From: CADEFX01 sp963806735
GTDB taxonomy: Bacteria; Pseudomonadota; Alphaproteobacteria; Rhizobiales; Hyphomicrobiaceae
Reading direction: 5' to 3'
DNA: 64,000 bases
NCBI GenBank assembly: GCA_963806735.1
Contig: CAWEBE010000010.1
Location: 62,001-126,000 of the forward strand
Numbering within the stretch: the first letter of the stretch is position 1; every line of letters starts with the position of its first letter. Shown here piece after piece: positions 26,511 through 37,237 of the stretch. The translations under genes and the position numbers were made by a program. Under the pieces are notes generated by a model that was not told where the DNA came from, did not search any database, and was given only the letters and a program-made list of their open reading frames with translations.

Positions 26511-27278
26511 TCAGAGAGCGGCCGTCACACCGCCATCCACATACAGCACATGCCCTGTGACGAAGCTTGCCGCATCCGACGCCAGAAATATCGCGGCGCC
26601 GACCAGATCCTCCACGTTGCCCCAGCGGCCGAGCGGCACGCGGGACTCGACAAACGCCGTGAACGCCTTGTCGGTCACCAGCGCTCGTGTCAGCGGCGTA
26701 TCGAAATATCCAGGCCCGATGCCGTTGACGCGGATGCCGTACTTGCCCCAGTCGATCGCCATGCCCTTGGTCAGCATCTTCACCGCACCTTTTGTCGCCG
26801 TGTAAGGCGCGATGGCGGGGCGCGCCTGCTCACTGTTGATGGAGCAGATGTTGATAATCGATCCCCTCTTGCGCGGGATCATCTGCCGCGCCACCGCGCG
26901 CGCGACATAGAACACGCCATCGAGATTGACACGCATCAGCCCGTCCCAGGCTTCCTGCGTGAAATCCTCGAGCGGCACGCGGCACTGAATGCCGGCGTTG
27001 TTGATGAGGATGTCGATAGGCTTCACGTCACGCGCGATTTTCGCCACCGCATCGGCCACCGCGCCACTGTCGCTCACGTCGAACAGGGATGTGTGCGCCG
27101 CCAGCCCTTCAGCGCGGAGCTGGGCTGCAACCGCGTCCAACTCTCCCGGCACGTTGCAGTTGAGCACGACCTGCGCGCCCGCGCCGGCCAGTCCACGCGC
27201 CAGCGCCAAGCCGATGCCCGAGGTGGAGCCGGTCACCAGCGCCACGCGGCCATCGAGCCTGAACAGATTTGCGGTCAT
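26511..27278 (-). CDS. SDR-family oxidoreductase (gluconate 5-dehydrogenase-like), paralogue 1
   Basis: A 255-residue classical short-chain dehydrogenase. It has the cofactor motif TGSTSGIG (TGxxxGIG), NNAGIQ, and the catalytic Ser/Tyr/Lys around INSEQARPAIAPYTATKGA. The C-terminus VTGHVLYVDGGVTAAL is typical. It closely resembles the SDR immediately upstream in length, NNAGIQ(C/R)R(V/M)PLE and GIRVNGIGPGYF, so the two arose by tandem duplication. Gluconate or 5-keto-gluconate is a likely kind of substrate given the divergent L-idonate dehydrogenase. The different substrate-loop residues after GPGYF suggest the copies have diverged in use. Confidence 0.85.
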   Translation of the reverse strand: MTANLFRLDGRVALVTGSTSGIGLALARGLAGAGAQVVLNCNVPGELDAVAAQLRAEGLAAHTSLFDVSDSGAVADAVAKIARDVKPIDILINNAGIQCRVPLEDFTQEAWDGLMRVNLDGVFYVARAVARQMIPRKRGSIINICSINSEQARPAIAPYTATKGAVKMLTKGMAIDWGKYGIRVNGIGPGYFDTPLTRALVTDKAFTAFVESRVPLGRWGNVEDLVGAAIFLASDAASFVTGHVLYVDGGVTAAL

Positions 27279-27290
27279 ATGTTCCTGTTT

Positions 27291-28058
27291 CTAAAGTGCC
27301 GACGTCACGCCGCCGTCGACGTAGAGAATGTGCCCGGTGACGAAGCTCGCCGCATCCGACGCAAGAAACACGGCCGCGCCCACCAGCTCCTCCACCTCGC
27401 CCCAGCGGCCGAGCGGCGTGCGCCCCGTAAGCCAGCCCGAGAACTGCTCGTTGGTATAGAGCGCCTTGTTGAGCTCGGTCTTGAAATACCCCGGCCCGAT
27501 GCCGTTGACGCGAATGCCGTACTTGCCCCAGTCCACGGCCATGCCCTTGGTGAGCATCTTGAGCCCGCCCTTGGTGGCGGTGTAGGGCGCGATGGTCGGC
27601 CGGCCGAGCTCGCTGTTGACCGAGCAGATGTTGATGATCGATCCCTTCTTGCGCGGGATCATGCGACGCGCCACCACCTGTCCGACGATGAACGCGCTGT
27701 CCAGGTTCGTGCGCATCACCTCGCGCCAAGTGTCGTCAGAGAATTCCTCGAGCGGCATGCGCCGCTGAATGCCGGCATTGTTGATGAGAATGTCGATCGG
27801 GCCGGCCTCGCGCTCGATGCGCTCAACCGCGGCTTCAACGCCGGCGCGATCGGTGACGTCGAACGTGGCCTGATGCACGGCGGGACCGATGCCTTCGAGC
27901 GACTTCGCAGCGGCAGCGAGCCGGTCCACGTCGCGACCGTTGAGGACAACGCGGGCGCCCGAACCGGCAAGTCCCTTGGCGAGTGCATAGCCGATGCCGG
28001 CGGATGAGCCCGTCACCAGCGCAACGCGCCCGGTCAGGTCGAACTGTTCGAGGGGCAT
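27291..28058 (-). CDS. SDR-family oxidoreductase (gluconate 5-dehydrogenase-like), paralogue 2
   Basis: A 255-residue classical SDR and the first gene of the three-gene minus-strand run. It has TGSSAGIGYALAKGLAG for cofactor binding, NNAGIQRRMPLEEF, and catalytic VNSELGRPTIAPYTATKGG. The C-terminus VTGHILYVDGGVTSAL is nearly the same as that of its neighbour. It faces an L-idonate 5-dehydrogenase-like gene across 168 bases. This recalls the idnD/idnO logic, in which idonate is oxidised to 5-ketogluconate and then reduced to gluconate. Which of the two copies plays the IdnO part cannot be told. Confidence 0.86.
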   Translation of the reverse strand: MPLEQFDLTGRVALVTGSSAGIGYALAKGLAGSGARVVLNGRDVDRLAAAAKSLEGIGPAVHQATFDVTDRAGVEAAVERIEREAGPIDILINNAGIQRRMPLEEFSDDTWREVMRTNLDSAFIVGQVVARRMIPRKKGSIINICSVNSELGRPTIAPYTATKGGLKMLTKGMAVDWGKYGIRVNGIGPGYFKTELNKALYTNEQFSGWLTGRTPLGRWGEVEELVGAAVFLASDAASFVTGHILYVDGGVTSAL

Positions 28059-28226
28059 CGGGTGCCATTCCTGTGTTCGCGTGGGAGCTCATCTTCAACC
28101 CAGGAGGGCGACGTGGCAATTGGCGCGTATGGACTCTGGCGTTGGCCCCGAGGCTGGAATAGGTCGTCCTGGCCGATCACTAGCCCGTGCTAAGGTTGCT
28201 TAAGCCCCTACTGGAGCAAAATCGCC

Positions 28227-29261
28227 ATGCGCGCCGTCGTCATTCATGCCGCCAAGGACCTCCGCATCGACGAGATCGCGTTGACGGCACCTGGCCCATG
28301 CGATGTGCGCGTGCGCATCGAGGCCGGCGGCATCTGCGGGTCGGACCTGCACTATTACCACGAGGGGCGCATCGGCACGATTTTGCTGAAGGAGCCGATG
28401 ATCCTCGGCCACGAGATTGCAGGTGTAGTGGACCAGGTCGGCGCGGAGGTCGATGGCATCAAGCCTGGTGATCGCGTCGCGGTGTCGCCGAGCCGGCCAT
28501 GCGGAGCTTGCCGCTTTTGTCAGGCCGGGCAGCAGATCCACTGCCTCGATATGCGCTTCTACGGCAGCGCCATGCGCATGCCGCACGTGCAGGGCGCCTT
28601 CCGTGAGATCCTGGTGGCGGATGCCGCGCAATGCCACGTCGTGCCGGCCTCGCTGACCGCTGCCGAGGCGGCCATGGCCGAGCCGTTCGCCGTCTGCCTG
28701 CATGCGGCCCGCCGCGCCGGCCCCTTGCTGGGAAGGCGCGTGCTGATTACCGGCTCGGGTCCGATCGGCGCGCTGTGCGCCATTGCAGTTCGACGCGCCG
28801 GCGCCGTCGAGGTGGTGGCGACGGATGTGGCGGATGCGCCCGGCGAGTTCATGCGCCAGCTCGGCGCCGACCGTTTCATCAACGTCGCGCGCGACAAGGA
28901 CGCGCTCGCCGCTTACGCCAAGGACAAGGGCAGCTTCGATGTTCTGATGGAAGCGTCGGGAAGCCAGCAGGCGCTTGTTGCCGCGTTCGACGTGGTGAAG
29001 CCTGGCGGTATCCTCGTCCAGGTCGGCATCGGCGCTCCGGCCACGCTGCCGCTGCACGTCATCGTTGCCAAGGAATTCGAGCTGCGCGGCACCTTCCGCT
29101 TCCACGAGGAATTTGCTCTGGCGACTGAGCTGCTCGCCAAGCGCCTCGTCGATGTGAGGCCATTGATTACGGCCACGCTGCCGTTTACCGAGGCCCGGGC
29201 AGCGTTCGACCTTGCGTCCGACCGTTCACGCGCGATGAAGGTGCAACTCGCGTTCGGCTGA
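28227..29261 (+). CDS. L-idonate 5-dehydrogenase-like zinc alcohol dehydrogenase
   Basis: A 344-residue MDR-family dehydrogenase. The catalytic zinc site is in GGICGSDLHYYHEG plus GHEIAG. The structural zinc site has four Cys (PCGACRFCQAGQQIHC). The Rossmann motif is ITGSGPIGALCA. Residues in the substrate region (LDMRFYGSAMRMPHVQGAF) are typical of L-idonate 5-dehydrogenases. It is transcribed divergently from two gluconate 5-dehydrogenase-like SDRs, which supports an idonate/gluconate interconversion. No kinase, transporter or regulator of that pathway is adjacent. Confidence 0.85.
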   Translation: MRAVVIHAAKDLRIDEIALTAPGPCDVRVRIEAGGICGSDLHYYHEGRIGTILLKEPMILGHEIAGVVDQVGAEVDGIKPGDRVAVSPSRPCGACRFCQAGQQIHCLDMRFYGSAMRMPHVQGAFREILVADAAQCHVVPASLTAAEAAMAEPFAVCLHAARRAGPLLGRRVLITGSGPIGALCAIAVRRAGAVEVVATDVADAPGEFMRQLGADRFINVARDKDALAAYAKDKGSFDVLMEASGSQQALVAAFDVVKPGGILVQVGIGAPATLPLHVIVAKEFELRGTFRFHEEFALATELLAKRLVDVRPLITATLPFTEARAAFDLASDRSRAMKVQLAFG

Positions 29262-29307
29262 AGGCGATCGAGCCGCGCTTTCTGTATGACGGCATAAGCA
29301 AGCGAAA

Positions 29308-29393
29308 GGGCCGCCCCGAATTGCGCGGAGCGGCCCCGTGGTCCGAAACGTCGCCGAGATCCTTTTTCGAGCCCTGGCGGGCAGGGCTCGAAA
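29308..29393 (-). terminator. Tandem hairpins after groEL
   Basis: Two hairpins follow the groEL stop. The first has a 12-bp perfect stem (29365-29376 / 29382-29393, TTTCGAGCCCTG / CAGGGCTCGAAA) and a 5-base loop. The second pairs GGGCCGCCCC (29308-29317) with GGAGCGGCCC (29327-29336), and CTTTCGCTT comes after it in the minus direction. Together they probably end the groESL transcript and separate it from the converging dehydrogenase. Confidence 0.65.
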
Positions 29394-29401
29394 GAGACGA
29401 T

Positions 29402-31042
<1,641 letters not shown>

Positions 31043-31091
31043 GTTGGCTTGCTCCTGGGGGGTGGGGGTGTGTGACTGGGGTGGAGCGGGT

Positions 31092-31382
31092 TTAGCGCTC
31101 CAGCACGCCCATGATGTCGCTTTCCTTCATGATCAACAGCTCCTGGCCGTCGATCTTGACCTCGGTGCCGGACCATTTGCCGAACAGCACCTTGTCGCCC
31201 TTCTTGAGATCGATGGCGATCAGCTTGCCACTATCGTCGCGGCCACCCGGACCCACGGCGATGACCTCGCCCTGCTGCGGCTTTTCCGCGGCGGTGTCGG
31301 GGATGATGATGCCGCCGGCGCTCTTGGTCTCCTGCTCGGTCCGGCGCACGACCACGCGGTCATGGAGGGGGCGGAATTTCAT
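31092..31382 (-). CDS. groES: Co-chaperonin GroES
   Basis: A 96-residue co-chaperonin that caps GroEL. It begins MKFRPLHDRVVVRRTEQE and contains the mobile loop (KSAGGIIIPDTAAEKPQQG) and the C-terminal ESDIMGVLE. It is the first gene of the groESL operon. A CIRCE operator and a sigma-70-type promoter lie 75-145 bases upstream, so repression by HrcA is expected. Confidence 0.98.
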   Translation of the reverse strand: MKFRPLHDRVVVRRTEQETKSAGGIIIPDTAAEKPQQGEVIAVGPGGRDDSGKLIAIDLKKGDKVLFGKWSGTEVKIDGQELLIMKESDIMGVLER

Positions 31383-31456
31383 GGGGTTTTTCGTCTCCCG
31401 TCAGAGGCTTGAAATGAGGCCCGAAGAGAATTCATCGGGACTGGATGAGGTGCCTG

Positions 31457-31483
31457 TTAGCACTCAAATCTCACGAGTGCCAA
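31457..31483 (-). promoter_or_regulatory. CIRCE operator (HrcA site)
   Basis: TTAGCACTC, a 9-base spacer, then GAGTGCCAA. This matches the CIRCE consensus TTAGCACTC-N9-GAGTGCTAA at 17 of 18 arm positions. It sits in the groES leader. HrcA binding here represses groESL until heat or misfolding titrates GroEL. Confidence 0.93.
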
Positions 31484-31495
31484 TGGTGAGCGGTG

Positions 31496-31524
31496 TGATA
31501 AGTGAGGCGAGGGGGCGGTGTCAA
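31496..31524 (-). promoter_or_regulatory. Vegetative promoter of groESL
   Basis: On the minus strand: TTGACA (31519-31524), a 17-base spacer, TTATCA (31496-31501). A perfect -35 with standard spacing. The CIRCE element lies just downstream, overlapping the expected transcription start region. Confidence 0.75.
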
Positions 31525-31584
31525 GCCGGGACCGCAGTCCGCCGCCGGCGATAGTGTAAACGCAGGCTTATCGGGCAAACCGGC

Positions 31585-32169
31585 TCAGCGCCGTGGCCGG
31601 CGGCGGAAGCCGTCGTCGGGCGGCAGTTGGTCGCCGGTCGCCGCCGGTGGCTGGCCTCTGTCTCCCGCTGCCGCCGGCGCACCCCTCTGGACGACCCCGC
31701 TGCGCGCGGGCTGACTGCACTCGGTCAGCCAGACGTCGAACACGGGATGCTCCACGGCGTTGAGCCCTGGGCTCTCGGCGAACATCCAGCCCGAGAAGAT
31801 GCGCTTCTGCGCCCCGTCCAGCCCGGTCTCGTCGACCTCGACGAACGAGGTCGTCTTTGGCGGCTCGGTGGGCGCTCGCGTGTAGCAGGCCCGCGGTGTG
31901 ACCTTGAGCGCGCCGAACTCGCGTGTCTCGCCGAGCTTGATCTCGAGCTTGGAGATGCGCGCCGTTACCTTGTCGAGGGCGGCGAACACGGCTGTGCCGT
32001 TCTCGATGCGCTGCGCGGCGGCTGGCAGGGTCAAGGCTGCGATACCAAGCACACCAATACCTACCGCACCCAGCACCCATCGTCCTGGGAACGCCAGTCT
32101 CTCTGACCGGCCGCAACTGCTCATTTTCCCGCGCACGTCGTTCGAGCTTCCCGCGACATTCGAACTCAT
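31585..32169 (-). CDS. DUF2155 domain periplasmic protein
   Basis: A protein of up to 194 residues. The mature DUF2155 domain runs from about residue 53 to 155. It contains RIENGTAVFAALDKVTARI, then LKVTPRACYTRAPTEPPKTT, and GWMFAESPGLNAVEHPVFDVWL with a conserved Cys at LTEC. A hydrophobic segment ending ALTLPAAAQ is the signal peptide. The true start may be the internal Met at 32124. The Pro/Ala tail is low complexity. In many alphaproteobacteria this gene follows the NDUFA12-like gene, as here. Its function is not known. Confidence 0.85.
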   Translation of the reverse strand: MSSNVAGSSNDVRGKMSSCGRSERLAFPGRWVLGAVGIGVLGIAALTLPAAAQRIENGTAVFAALDKVTARISKLEIKLGETREFGALKVTPRACYTRAPTEPPKTTSFVEVDETGLDGAQKRIFSGWMFAESPGLNAVEHPVFDVWLTECSQPARSGVVQRGAPAAAGDRGQPPAATGDQLPPDDGFRRRPRR

Positions 32170-32218
32170 TCATGCAGCGAATGTAGGCGCCAACATGGAA
32201 GGGCCTACTGCAACCCGT

Positions 32219-32614
32219 CTACTCCGGTTTCCACGCTTTGTAGTCGCCCGTTGCTCCTGCACGCCGCCCCTTGCCTAGAATGGAGCCCGGCGGCCGCCAT
32301 GCCGCTGGTGTGCCGGTCAAATTTTCCACGTGCGGCTTCTGCCACGGGCGGGCGGCGTATTTCTCCTCGGTTGGCGGCGTATCGACCGTGTAGTGCATCC
32401 AGCCGTGCCATTCGGGCGGGATCTTGGAGGCCTCCGCCAGGTTCTTGAAGATCACCCAGCGGCGCGGGACGTCCAACGGGCCGACGCCCTTGCTCTGCAC
32501 GTAGTAGCGGTTGCCCTCGGCATCGGTGCCGACGTGCTTGCCACGCAACGCCGTGTAGATGCGGTTGGACCACGTATTGCCGCCCCACCAGCTGAAGATC
32601 TCGGTGAAAATGCC
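32219..32614 (-). CDS. NADH:ubiquinone oxidoreductase accessory subunit, NDUFA12 family
   Basis: About 131 residues, homologous to the mitochondrial complex I subunit B17.2/NDUFA12, which alphaproteobacteria share. Signature stretches are FTEIFSWWGGNTWSNR, DAEGNRYYVQSK, RRWVIFKN and PPEWHGWMHYTVDTPP, followed by KPHVENLTGTPAAW. The GTG at 32614 gives the usual N-terminus. An ATG at 32677 would add 21 non-family residues. It is placed before the DUF2155 gene with a 49-base gap. It stabilises the matrix-side (cytoplasmic) arm of complex I. Confidence 0.87.
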   Translation of the reverse strand, partial: GIFTEIFSWWGGNTWSNRIYTALRGKHVGTDAEGNRYYVQSKGVGPLDVPRRWVIFKNLAEASKIPPEWHGWMHYTVDTPPTEEKYAARPWQKPHVENLTGTPAAWRPPGSILGKGRRAGATGDYKAWKPE

Positions 32615-33240
32615 CACGTGCGCCCGCCTGCTTGATGCCGGGAATGAGAAGATTGTGGGCCGCTTATGGCATCGCACCGCGGAACCTGTCCATAGTCCGC
32701 CGCGCGAGGCAGTTCGGCCACAGCCTCAAGGCTCGGAATCGGACTAGCATCGGCTCTGCGACGCCCTCCAGAGTTCCCGCTCCGCGCTTGTCCACATCGC
32801 GTCCTACGCACGCTGCGGGAAAAATCCTATAGCGGACATGGGCCTGCGCACCCCTCATCCACCACTTGTTAAGTCATGTTGGCGTAGCATCTATATCTAG
32901 TATCGAGTCCCATCTACACCCACAAGGGCTCGTGACGGATGCCGCGAATCGTCATAGTTTGGTCGTCATTGGGGCACGGCAGTCCGCTGTGACGCCCATC
33001 ACCAAAATGTCTGTTGAGCCGCCCGGCTCTTGACCGCGTCCGGGGGTGCTGCGTTCGGGGCACAAGTTTGAAGAGCCTTGGGTCCCGGGCGCAGTCCTGT
33101 GGCGTGTGCGTCTGCTATCGAGCGGGGTGTGCATTCGTGTGTGACCGTGCCTGTGCGGGCCGGTGCAGAGGGACAACAACAACCATTGCGCTCACTCGTC
33201 ACGCTTAAGCGCCCCAGCATTGAAAGACGGGGCCTTCCAG
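32615..33240. other. Intergenic region upstream of nrdJ
   Basis: About 626 bases between divergent genes. No coding potential is supported. An AT-rich patch near 32875-32905 and a GAGCCG/CGGCTC hairpin near 33015-33029 are the only features noticed. I looked for a cobalamin riboswitch and an NrdR box pair before nrdJ and could not recognise either. Confidence 0.4.
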
Positions 33241-36200
33241 ATGAAAATTACGCGGCGCTTCACCGAAGCCGGCAAATCACCCTACGAATCCATCAAGTTC
33301 CGGCGCGCCACCTCTGAGATAAAGAACCCGGACGGCTCGATCGTCTTCAAGCTCGATGGCTTCGCGGTGCCCGAGCACTGGAGCCAGGTCGCCGCCGACA
33401 TCCTCGCCCAGAAGTATTTCCGCAAGGCCGGCGTGCCGAAGCGCCTGCGCAAGCTCGAAGAAACCCAAGTCCCCTCCTGGCTGTGGCGCTCAGGCCCCGA
33501 CGAGCGCGCAATGGTCGAGATTCCCGAGAAGGAGCGTTTCGGCGGCGAGACCGACGCCCGGCAGGTCTTTGACCGTCTCGCCGGTACCTGGACCTATTGG
33601 GGTTGGAAGGGCGGCTACTTCTCCAGCGAGGACGACGCGCGCGCCTTCTATGACGAGCACCGCTACATGCTGGCGATGCAGATGGGTGCGCCCAACAGCC
33701 CGCAATGGTTCAACACCGGCCTGCACTGGGCCTATGGCATCGACGGCCCCGGCCAGGGCCACCACTACGTCGACTATCGCACCGGCCGGCTGACGCGCTC
33801 CGACAGCGCCTACGAGCACCCCCAGCCGCACGCCTGCTTCATCCAGTCCATCGAGGACGATCTCGTCAACGAGAACGGCATCATGGACCTGTGGGTGCGC
33901 GAGGCGCGCCTCTTCAAGTACGGCTCGGGCACGGGCTCCAACTTCTCCAAGCTGCGCTCGGAGAACGAGAAGCTGTCCGGCGGCGGCAAGTCGTCGGGTC
34001 TCATGAGCTTCCTCAAGATCGGCGACCGCGCGGCCGGCGCCATCAAATCGGGCGGTACCACGCGGCGCGCCGCCAAGATGGTGGTGGTCGACGTCGATCA
34101 CCCCGACATCGAGGCCTACATCGACTGGAAGGTGAAGGAGGAGCAGAAGGTCGCCGCCCTCGTGACCGGCTCCAAGATCTGTCAGAAGCGCCTCAAGGCC
34201 GTGATGAAGGCCTGTGTGAACTGCGAGGCGGAGGGCGATGCCTGTTTTGATCCGACCAAAAACCCGGCTCTCAAGCGCGCCATCAAGGAGGCGCGGCGCG
34301 ACCAGATCCCCAACAACTACATTCTGCGCGTCGTCCAGTTCGCCAAGCAGGGCTACAAGGACATCGACTTTCCGGCCTACGACACCGACTGGCAGAGCGA
34401 GGCCTACGTCACGGTCTCGGGCCAGAACTCCAACAACTCGGTGCGTGTTACGGACGAATTCCTCGCCGCGGTCGAGGATGACGGCGACTGGTCGCTGACG
34501 GCCCGGCTCGACGGACGAGCGGTCAAGACGCTGAAGGCCCGCGACCTGTGGGAGAAAATCGGCCACGCCGCCTGGGCCTCCGCTGATCCCGGCATCCAGT
34601 TTCACACCACCATCAACGACTGGCACACGTGTCCGAAGTCGGGGCCGATCCGCGCCTCGAATCCGTGCTCGGAGTACATGTTCCTCGACGACACGGCCTG
34701 CAATCTGGCGTCGCTGAACCTGATGACCTTCCGCACGGCCTCCTCTCCACGCGGGGCCGAGGCGCAGCAGCAGGGCTCGGAGCGTGTCTCGCGCTTCGAC
34801 GTCGCCGCCTTCGAGCATTGCTGCCGGCTGTGGACCGTCGTGCTCGAGATTTCCGTCATGATGGCGCAGTTCCCCTCGCGCCAGATCGCCGAGCTGTCCT
34901 ACCGCTACCGCACGCTGGGTCTGGGCTTTGCCAATATCGGCGGCCTGCTGATGGCGGCCGGCATTCCCTATGACAGCCCCGAGGGCCGCGCCATCTGCGG
35001 CGCACTCTCAGCCATCATGACGGGCGTTGCCTACGCCACCAGCGCCGAGATGGCGGAGGAGCTCGGCTCCTTCCCGGGCTACGAGCCCAACGCCGCCGAC
35101 ATGCTGCGTGTCGTGCGCAACCATCGCCGCGCCGCCTACGGCCACAAGGACGGCTACGAGAAGCTCGCCATCGCTCCGGTGCCGCTCGACCATGCGGCCT
35201 GCCCCAGCGACGAGCTGATCGCCGCCGCCACCCGCGCCTGGGATCGCGCCATCGAGCTCGGCCAGACGCACGGCTTCCGTAACGCACAGGCGACGGTGAT
35301 TGCACCGACGGGCACCATCGGCCTCGTCATGGATTGCGATACGACCGGCATCGAGCCCGACTTCGCGCTGGTGAAGTTCAAGAAGCTGGCCGGTGGCGGC
35401 TACTTCAAGATCATCAACCAGGCTGTGCCGGAGGCGCTGCGCGGGCTCGGCTACGGCGAGGCCCAGATCGGCGAGATCGAGGCCTATGCGGTCGGCCACG
35501 GCTCGCTGCGCCAGGCGCCTGCCATCAACCACTCCACGCTCAGGATGAAGGGCTTTACCGACGAGGCGCTGGAGAAGCTGGAGGGTGCGCTCAAGAGCGC
35601 CTTCGACGTCAAGTTCGCCTTCAACCGCTGGACGCTCGGCGAAGCCTTCGTCAAAGACACGCTGAAAGTGCCGGCCGAGAAGCTGGATGATCCCTCCTTC
35701 GATCTGCTCACGCACCTGGCCTTCTCGAAAGCCGACATCGAGGCCGCCAACGAGCACGTCTGCGGCGCCATGACCGTGGAAGGCGCACCCCACATCAAGG
35801 CCGAGCATCTGCCCGTGTTCGACTGCGCCAATCCATGCGGGCGCAAGGGCAAGCGCTACCTGTCGGTGGAGAGTCACATCCGCATGATGGCGGCGTCACA
35901 GCCCTTCATCTCGGGCGCCATCTCCAAGACCATCAACATGCCCAACGATGCCGGCGTGGAGGACTGCAAGCAGTCCTACATGCTGTCCTGGAAGCTGGCG
36001 CTGAAGGCCAACGCGCTCTACCGCGACGGCTCCAAGCTCTCCCAGCCGCTCAACTCCCAGCTCCTGGCCGATGATCCCGACGAGGCCGAGGAGGTGGCCG
36101 AGCAGCTCACGTCAGACAAGCCGGCGGTGGCGCGCGCCTCGGTCATGGCCGAGCGTATCGTGGAGAAGATCATCGAGCGCGTGCGCGATCGGGAGCGCGA

Positions 36201-37029
36201 GAAGCTGCCCGGACGGCGCAAGGGCTACACGCAGAAGGCCAGCGTCGGCGGCCACAAGGTCTATCTGCGCACCGGCGAGTACGACGATGGGCGTTTGGGC
36301 GAGATCTTCATCGACATGCACAAGGAAGGCGCGGCCTTTCGCTCGCTGATGAACAACTTCGCCATCGCCATCTCGCTCGGCCTGCAGTACGGCGTGCCCC
36401 TGGACGAATACGTGGATGCCTTCACGTTCACCCGCTTCGAGCCGGCGGGCATCGTGCAAGGCAACGACACCATCAAGAATGCAACCTCCATCCTCGATTA
36501 CATCTTCCGTGAGCTGGCGGTGTCGTACCTGGAGCGGCACGACCTCGCCCACGTCGATCCGCGCGAGATCGTCGGCGGAACGGGTCTCGGCTCCTCCGAC
36601 GAGCAGCTGGAGGAGGACGCACCGCCACAGGTTCCGGCAGCCCGGTTCGTTTCGCGTGGCCTCTTGCGCGGTCAAGAGACGCGCATGGTGGTGGTGCGCG
36701 GCAACACGGCGCTGCAGGCGGAGGTGAATTCTGACAGTCCGGTCGCCAGCCTGCACCAGGAGGTCACGACAGCCTTCGCCCGGCCGGACTCGGCGACAAC
36801 GACGGCGCTCTACGCGCGTCAGGTCGTGGAGACCGAGGTGCGACGCACAACTCTCGCGCCGGTTGCTGCCAACACGGCCGTGACACTCACCGAGAGCGAG
36901 CGGCGCGCCGAGGCCCGCGTCAAGGGCTACGAGGGCGAGGACTGCCGTGAATGCGGCAACTTCACGCTGGTGCGCAACGGCACCTGCCTCAAGTGCGACA
37001 CGTGCGGCGGCACGAGCGGGTGCAGTTGA
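33241..37029 (+). CDS. nrdJ: Vitamin B12-dependent (class II) ribonucleotide reductase
   Basis: A 1262-residue adenosylcobalamin-dependent reductase that makes deoxyribonucleotides with or without oxygen. The start is the ATG at 33241 (MKITRRFTEAG). The substrate-site motif SNPCSEYMFLDDTACNL holds the catalytic Asn/Cys/Glu. GTGSNFSKLR, SGGTTRRAAKMVVVDVDHPD and APTGTIGLVMDCDTTG are also present. The C-terminus has the Cys-rich CRECGNFTL...CLKCDTCGG segment, of the kind that relays electrons from thioredoxin. Length is normal for the long alphaproteobacterial form. The gene stands alone between a divergent promoter region and a palindromic repeat. Confidence 0.97.
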   Translation: MKITRRFTEAGKSPYESIKFRRATSEIKNPDGSIVFKLDGFAVPEHWSQVAADILAQKYFRKAGVPKRLRKLEETQVPSWLWRSGPDERAMVEIPEKERFGGETDARQVFDRLAGTWTYWGWKGGYFSSEDDARAFYDEHRYMLAMQMGAPNSPQWFNTGLHWAYGIDGPGQGHHYVDYRTGRLTRSDSAYEHPQPHACFIQSIEDDLVNENGIMDLWVREARLFKYGSGTGSNFSKLRSENEKLSGGGKSSGLMSFLKIGDRAAGAIKSGGTTRRAAKMVVVDVDHPDIEAYIDWKVKEEQKVAALVTGSKICQKRLKAVMKACVNCEAEGDACFDPTKNPALKRAIKEARRDQIPNNYILRVVQFAKQGYKDIDFPAYDTDWQSEAYVTVSGQNSNNSVRVTDEFLAAVEDDGDWSLTARLDGRAVKTLKARDLWEKIGHAAWASADPGIQFHTTINDWHTCPKSGPIRASNPCSEYMFLDDTACNLASLNLMTFRTASSPRGAEAQQQGSERVSRFDVAAFEHCCRLWTVVLEISVMMAQFPSRQIAELSYRYRTLGLGFANIGGLLMAAGIPYDSPEGRAICGALSAIMTGVAYATSAEMAEELGSFPGYEPNAADMLRVVRNHRRAAYGHKDGYEKLAIAPVPLDHAACPSDELIAAATRAWDRAIELGQTHGFRNAQATVIAPTGTIGLVMDCDTTGIEPDFALVKFKKLAGGGYFKIINQAVPEALRGLGYGEAQIGEIEAYAVGHGSLRQAPAINHSTLRMKGFTDEALEKLEGALKSAFDVKFAFNRWTLGEAFVKDTLKVPAEKLDDPSFDLLTHLAFSKADIEAANEHVCGAMTVEGAPHIKAEHLPVFDCANPCGRKGKRYLSVESHIRMMAASQPFISGAISKTINMPNDAGVEDCKQSYMLSWKLALKANALYRDGSKLSQPLNSQLLADDPDEAEEVAEQLTSDKPAVARASVMAERIVEKIIERVRDREREKLPGRRKGYTQKASVGGHKVYLRTGEYDDGRLGEIFIDMHKEGAAFRSLMNNFAIAISLGLQYGVPLDEYVDAFTFTRFEPAGIVQGNDTIKNATSILDYIFRELAVSYLERHDLAHVDPREIVGGTGLGSSDEQLEEDAPPQVPAARFVSRGLLRGQETRMVVVRGNTALQAEVNSDSPVASLHQEVTTAFARPDSATTTALYARQVVETEVRRTTLAPVAANTAVTLTESERRAEARVKGYEGEDCRECGNFTLVRNGTCLKCDTCGGTSGCS

Positions 37030-37052
37030 GGGGGAACGCCGCCGAACTCCCC

Positions 37053-37191
37053 AGTGTCGTCCTCGGGCTCGTCCCGAGGACCCATCGGGCCACGCGCGCT
37101 GAGAAGGGACGCTTGCGGCAGCCTCACCAATCCCTCGCGAAGCCAGAGCAAGCGGAAAAGGGATCCTCGGACCAAGTCCGAGGATGACACT
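37053..37191. repeat. Two-hairpin palindromic repeat (VILGLxPRI-type intergenic element)
   Basis: A 139-base element with inverted ends AGTGTC(G/A)TCCTCGG. Each end is a hairpin: GTCCTCGGG/CCCGAGGAC (37059-37081) and ATCCTCGGAC/GTCCGAGGAT (37163-37185). Translated on the minus strand it gives VILGLGPRIP, close to the spurious VILGLDPRI peptides often annotated in alphaproteobacterial genomes. It follows nrdJ and may serve as its 3' end. Confidence 0.78.
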
Positions 37192-37237
37192 CAGGTGCCC
37201 AGGCAAAAAAAACCACGCCGCCGTCGCGCGCCCTTGC

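Noticed and set aside
25722..28007. A 761-codon open frame on the plus strand
   Set aside because: Antisense to the amidohydrolase and both SDR genes. The product is repetitive only because the two SDR genes are duplicates.
33014..33240. Possible cobalamin riboswitch or NrdR boxes before nrdJ
   Set aside because: No B12-box-like sequence or paired NrdR-type palindromes could be recognised. GC-rich hairpins alone are not evidence.
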